Assembly: GCA_947648495.1 (NCBI GenBank)
Contig: CANSOA010000007.1
Coordinates: 24,348-88,347, forward strand
Reading direction: 5' to 3'
Length of the DNA stretch: 64,000 bases
Source of the DNA: an uncultured Clostridium sp.
GTDB taxonomy: Bacteria; Bacillota; Clostridia; TANB77; CAG-508
Part shown: piece by piece, positions 63,770-64,000 of the stretch
Position numbering within the stretch: position 1 is the first letter of the stretch
How the letters are laid out: each line of letters opens with the position of its first letter
Position numbers and translations under genes: made by a program
Notes under the pieces: generated by a model
Database searches by the model: none
Told to the model about the DNA's origin: nothing
What the model saw: only the letters and a program-made list of their open reading frames with translations

Positions 63770-64000
63770 TGGGGGATGGGGACAGTCTTTCTATTTTTTT
63801 ATATTAATATTTTTTATTTTTGAGATTTTCGAGGGACGGGGACAGTCTTTCTATTTTTTTATATTAATATTTTTTATTTTTGAGATTTTCGAGGGACGGG
63901 GACAGTCTTTCTATCTTTTTTATATTAATATTTTTAATTTTGAGGTTTTCGAGGGACGGGGACAGTCTTTCTATCTTTTTTATATTAATATTTTTAATTT
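63770..64000 (+). repeat. 60-bp tandem direct repeats with GGGACGGGGACAGTCTT
   Basis: Units beginning GGGACGGGGACAGTCTTTC repeat with a 60-base period at about 63773, 63834, 63894 and 63954; units 1-2 and 3-4 are pairwise near identical and the last runs off the edge. Each has one arm of the MITE family plus an AT-rich body, but direct rather than inverted. No spacers of varying sequence, so it is not a CRISPR array. Confidence 0.9.

Noticed and set aside
63770..64000. CRISPR array.
   Set aside because: Repeats are 60 bases with no unique spacers and no cas gene is near.

Overview
The window is very AT-rich, with AGGAGG-type ribosome binding sites, Rho-independent terminators and Gram-positive housekeeping genes (minCDE-type minD/minE, walR/walK-type two-component pair, ricT, lepB, dprA, comM, comEA, cwlD, a YabE-like 3D-domain protein). 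A four-subunit pyruvate/2-oxoacid:ferredoxin oxidoreductase and small ferredoxin point to an anaerobe. Together these suggest an anaerobic, probably spore-forming or spore-ancestral member of the Clostridia, likely an uncultured gut-type lineage; the lineage name is inference.

Layout. 1-10650 (all minus strand) is a type IV secretion-like locus: two VirB6-like membrane proteins, an anchored protein of unknown function, a VirB4 ATPase, a second membrane protein resembling the VirB4 N-terminal half, a PrgI/VirB3-like protein and seven tandem VirB2-like pilin genes. No relaxase or coupling protein is visible. 10834-14206 holds two GT-C-like membrane proteins and a small charged protein. 14285-17190 holds a tRNA with CAU anticodon behind a consensus promoter, then a methyltransferase/endonuclease pair. 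17195-22839 carries an orphan MazF (NdoA), a small lipoprotein-like gene, dusB, rodA/ftsW-type, minE, minD and a coiled-coil gene. 23029-26460 is the oxidoreductase operon, followed by a small ferredoxin, a deaminase, ricT, holB, lepB, a membrane protein with a histone-H1-like tail and a walKR-like pair. 34328-42343 is a giant cyclic beta-1,2-glucan synthase-like enzyme, then cwlD, a YabE-like protein, a GGDEF protein and surface proteins (47335-51111 is large, with repeated DUF11-like domains). 51257-57752 holds a heterodimeric ABC exporter and yraN-dprA-comM. The right end has a BlaI-type repressor, an Xre-type regulator, a Pit phosphate transporter, and comEA between two DacF-type carboxypeptidases. 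Inverted-repeat elements with GGGGACGGGGACA arms sit in several intergenic gaps, and a 60-bp tandem repeat runs off the right edge.

Main discovery candidate. Four conserved genes (virB4, the gamma subunit porG, holB and one ABC exporter half) are each interrupted by one extra base. In all four, the in-frame codon at the break is CGG; stepping one base forward (skip C, read GGN as Gly) restores the conserved protein. In a hand scan of every recognised coding frame I found no other in-frame CGG, although about 170 CGG trinucleotides lie out of frame on sense strands. The simplest reading is that CGG is an unassigned codon that makes the ribosome advance by +1 (or is read as part of a four-base codon CGGN), so that insertions creating CGG are tolerated. 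A fifth +1 break, in the small ferredoxin at 26468-26639, does not involve CGG and is reported separately.
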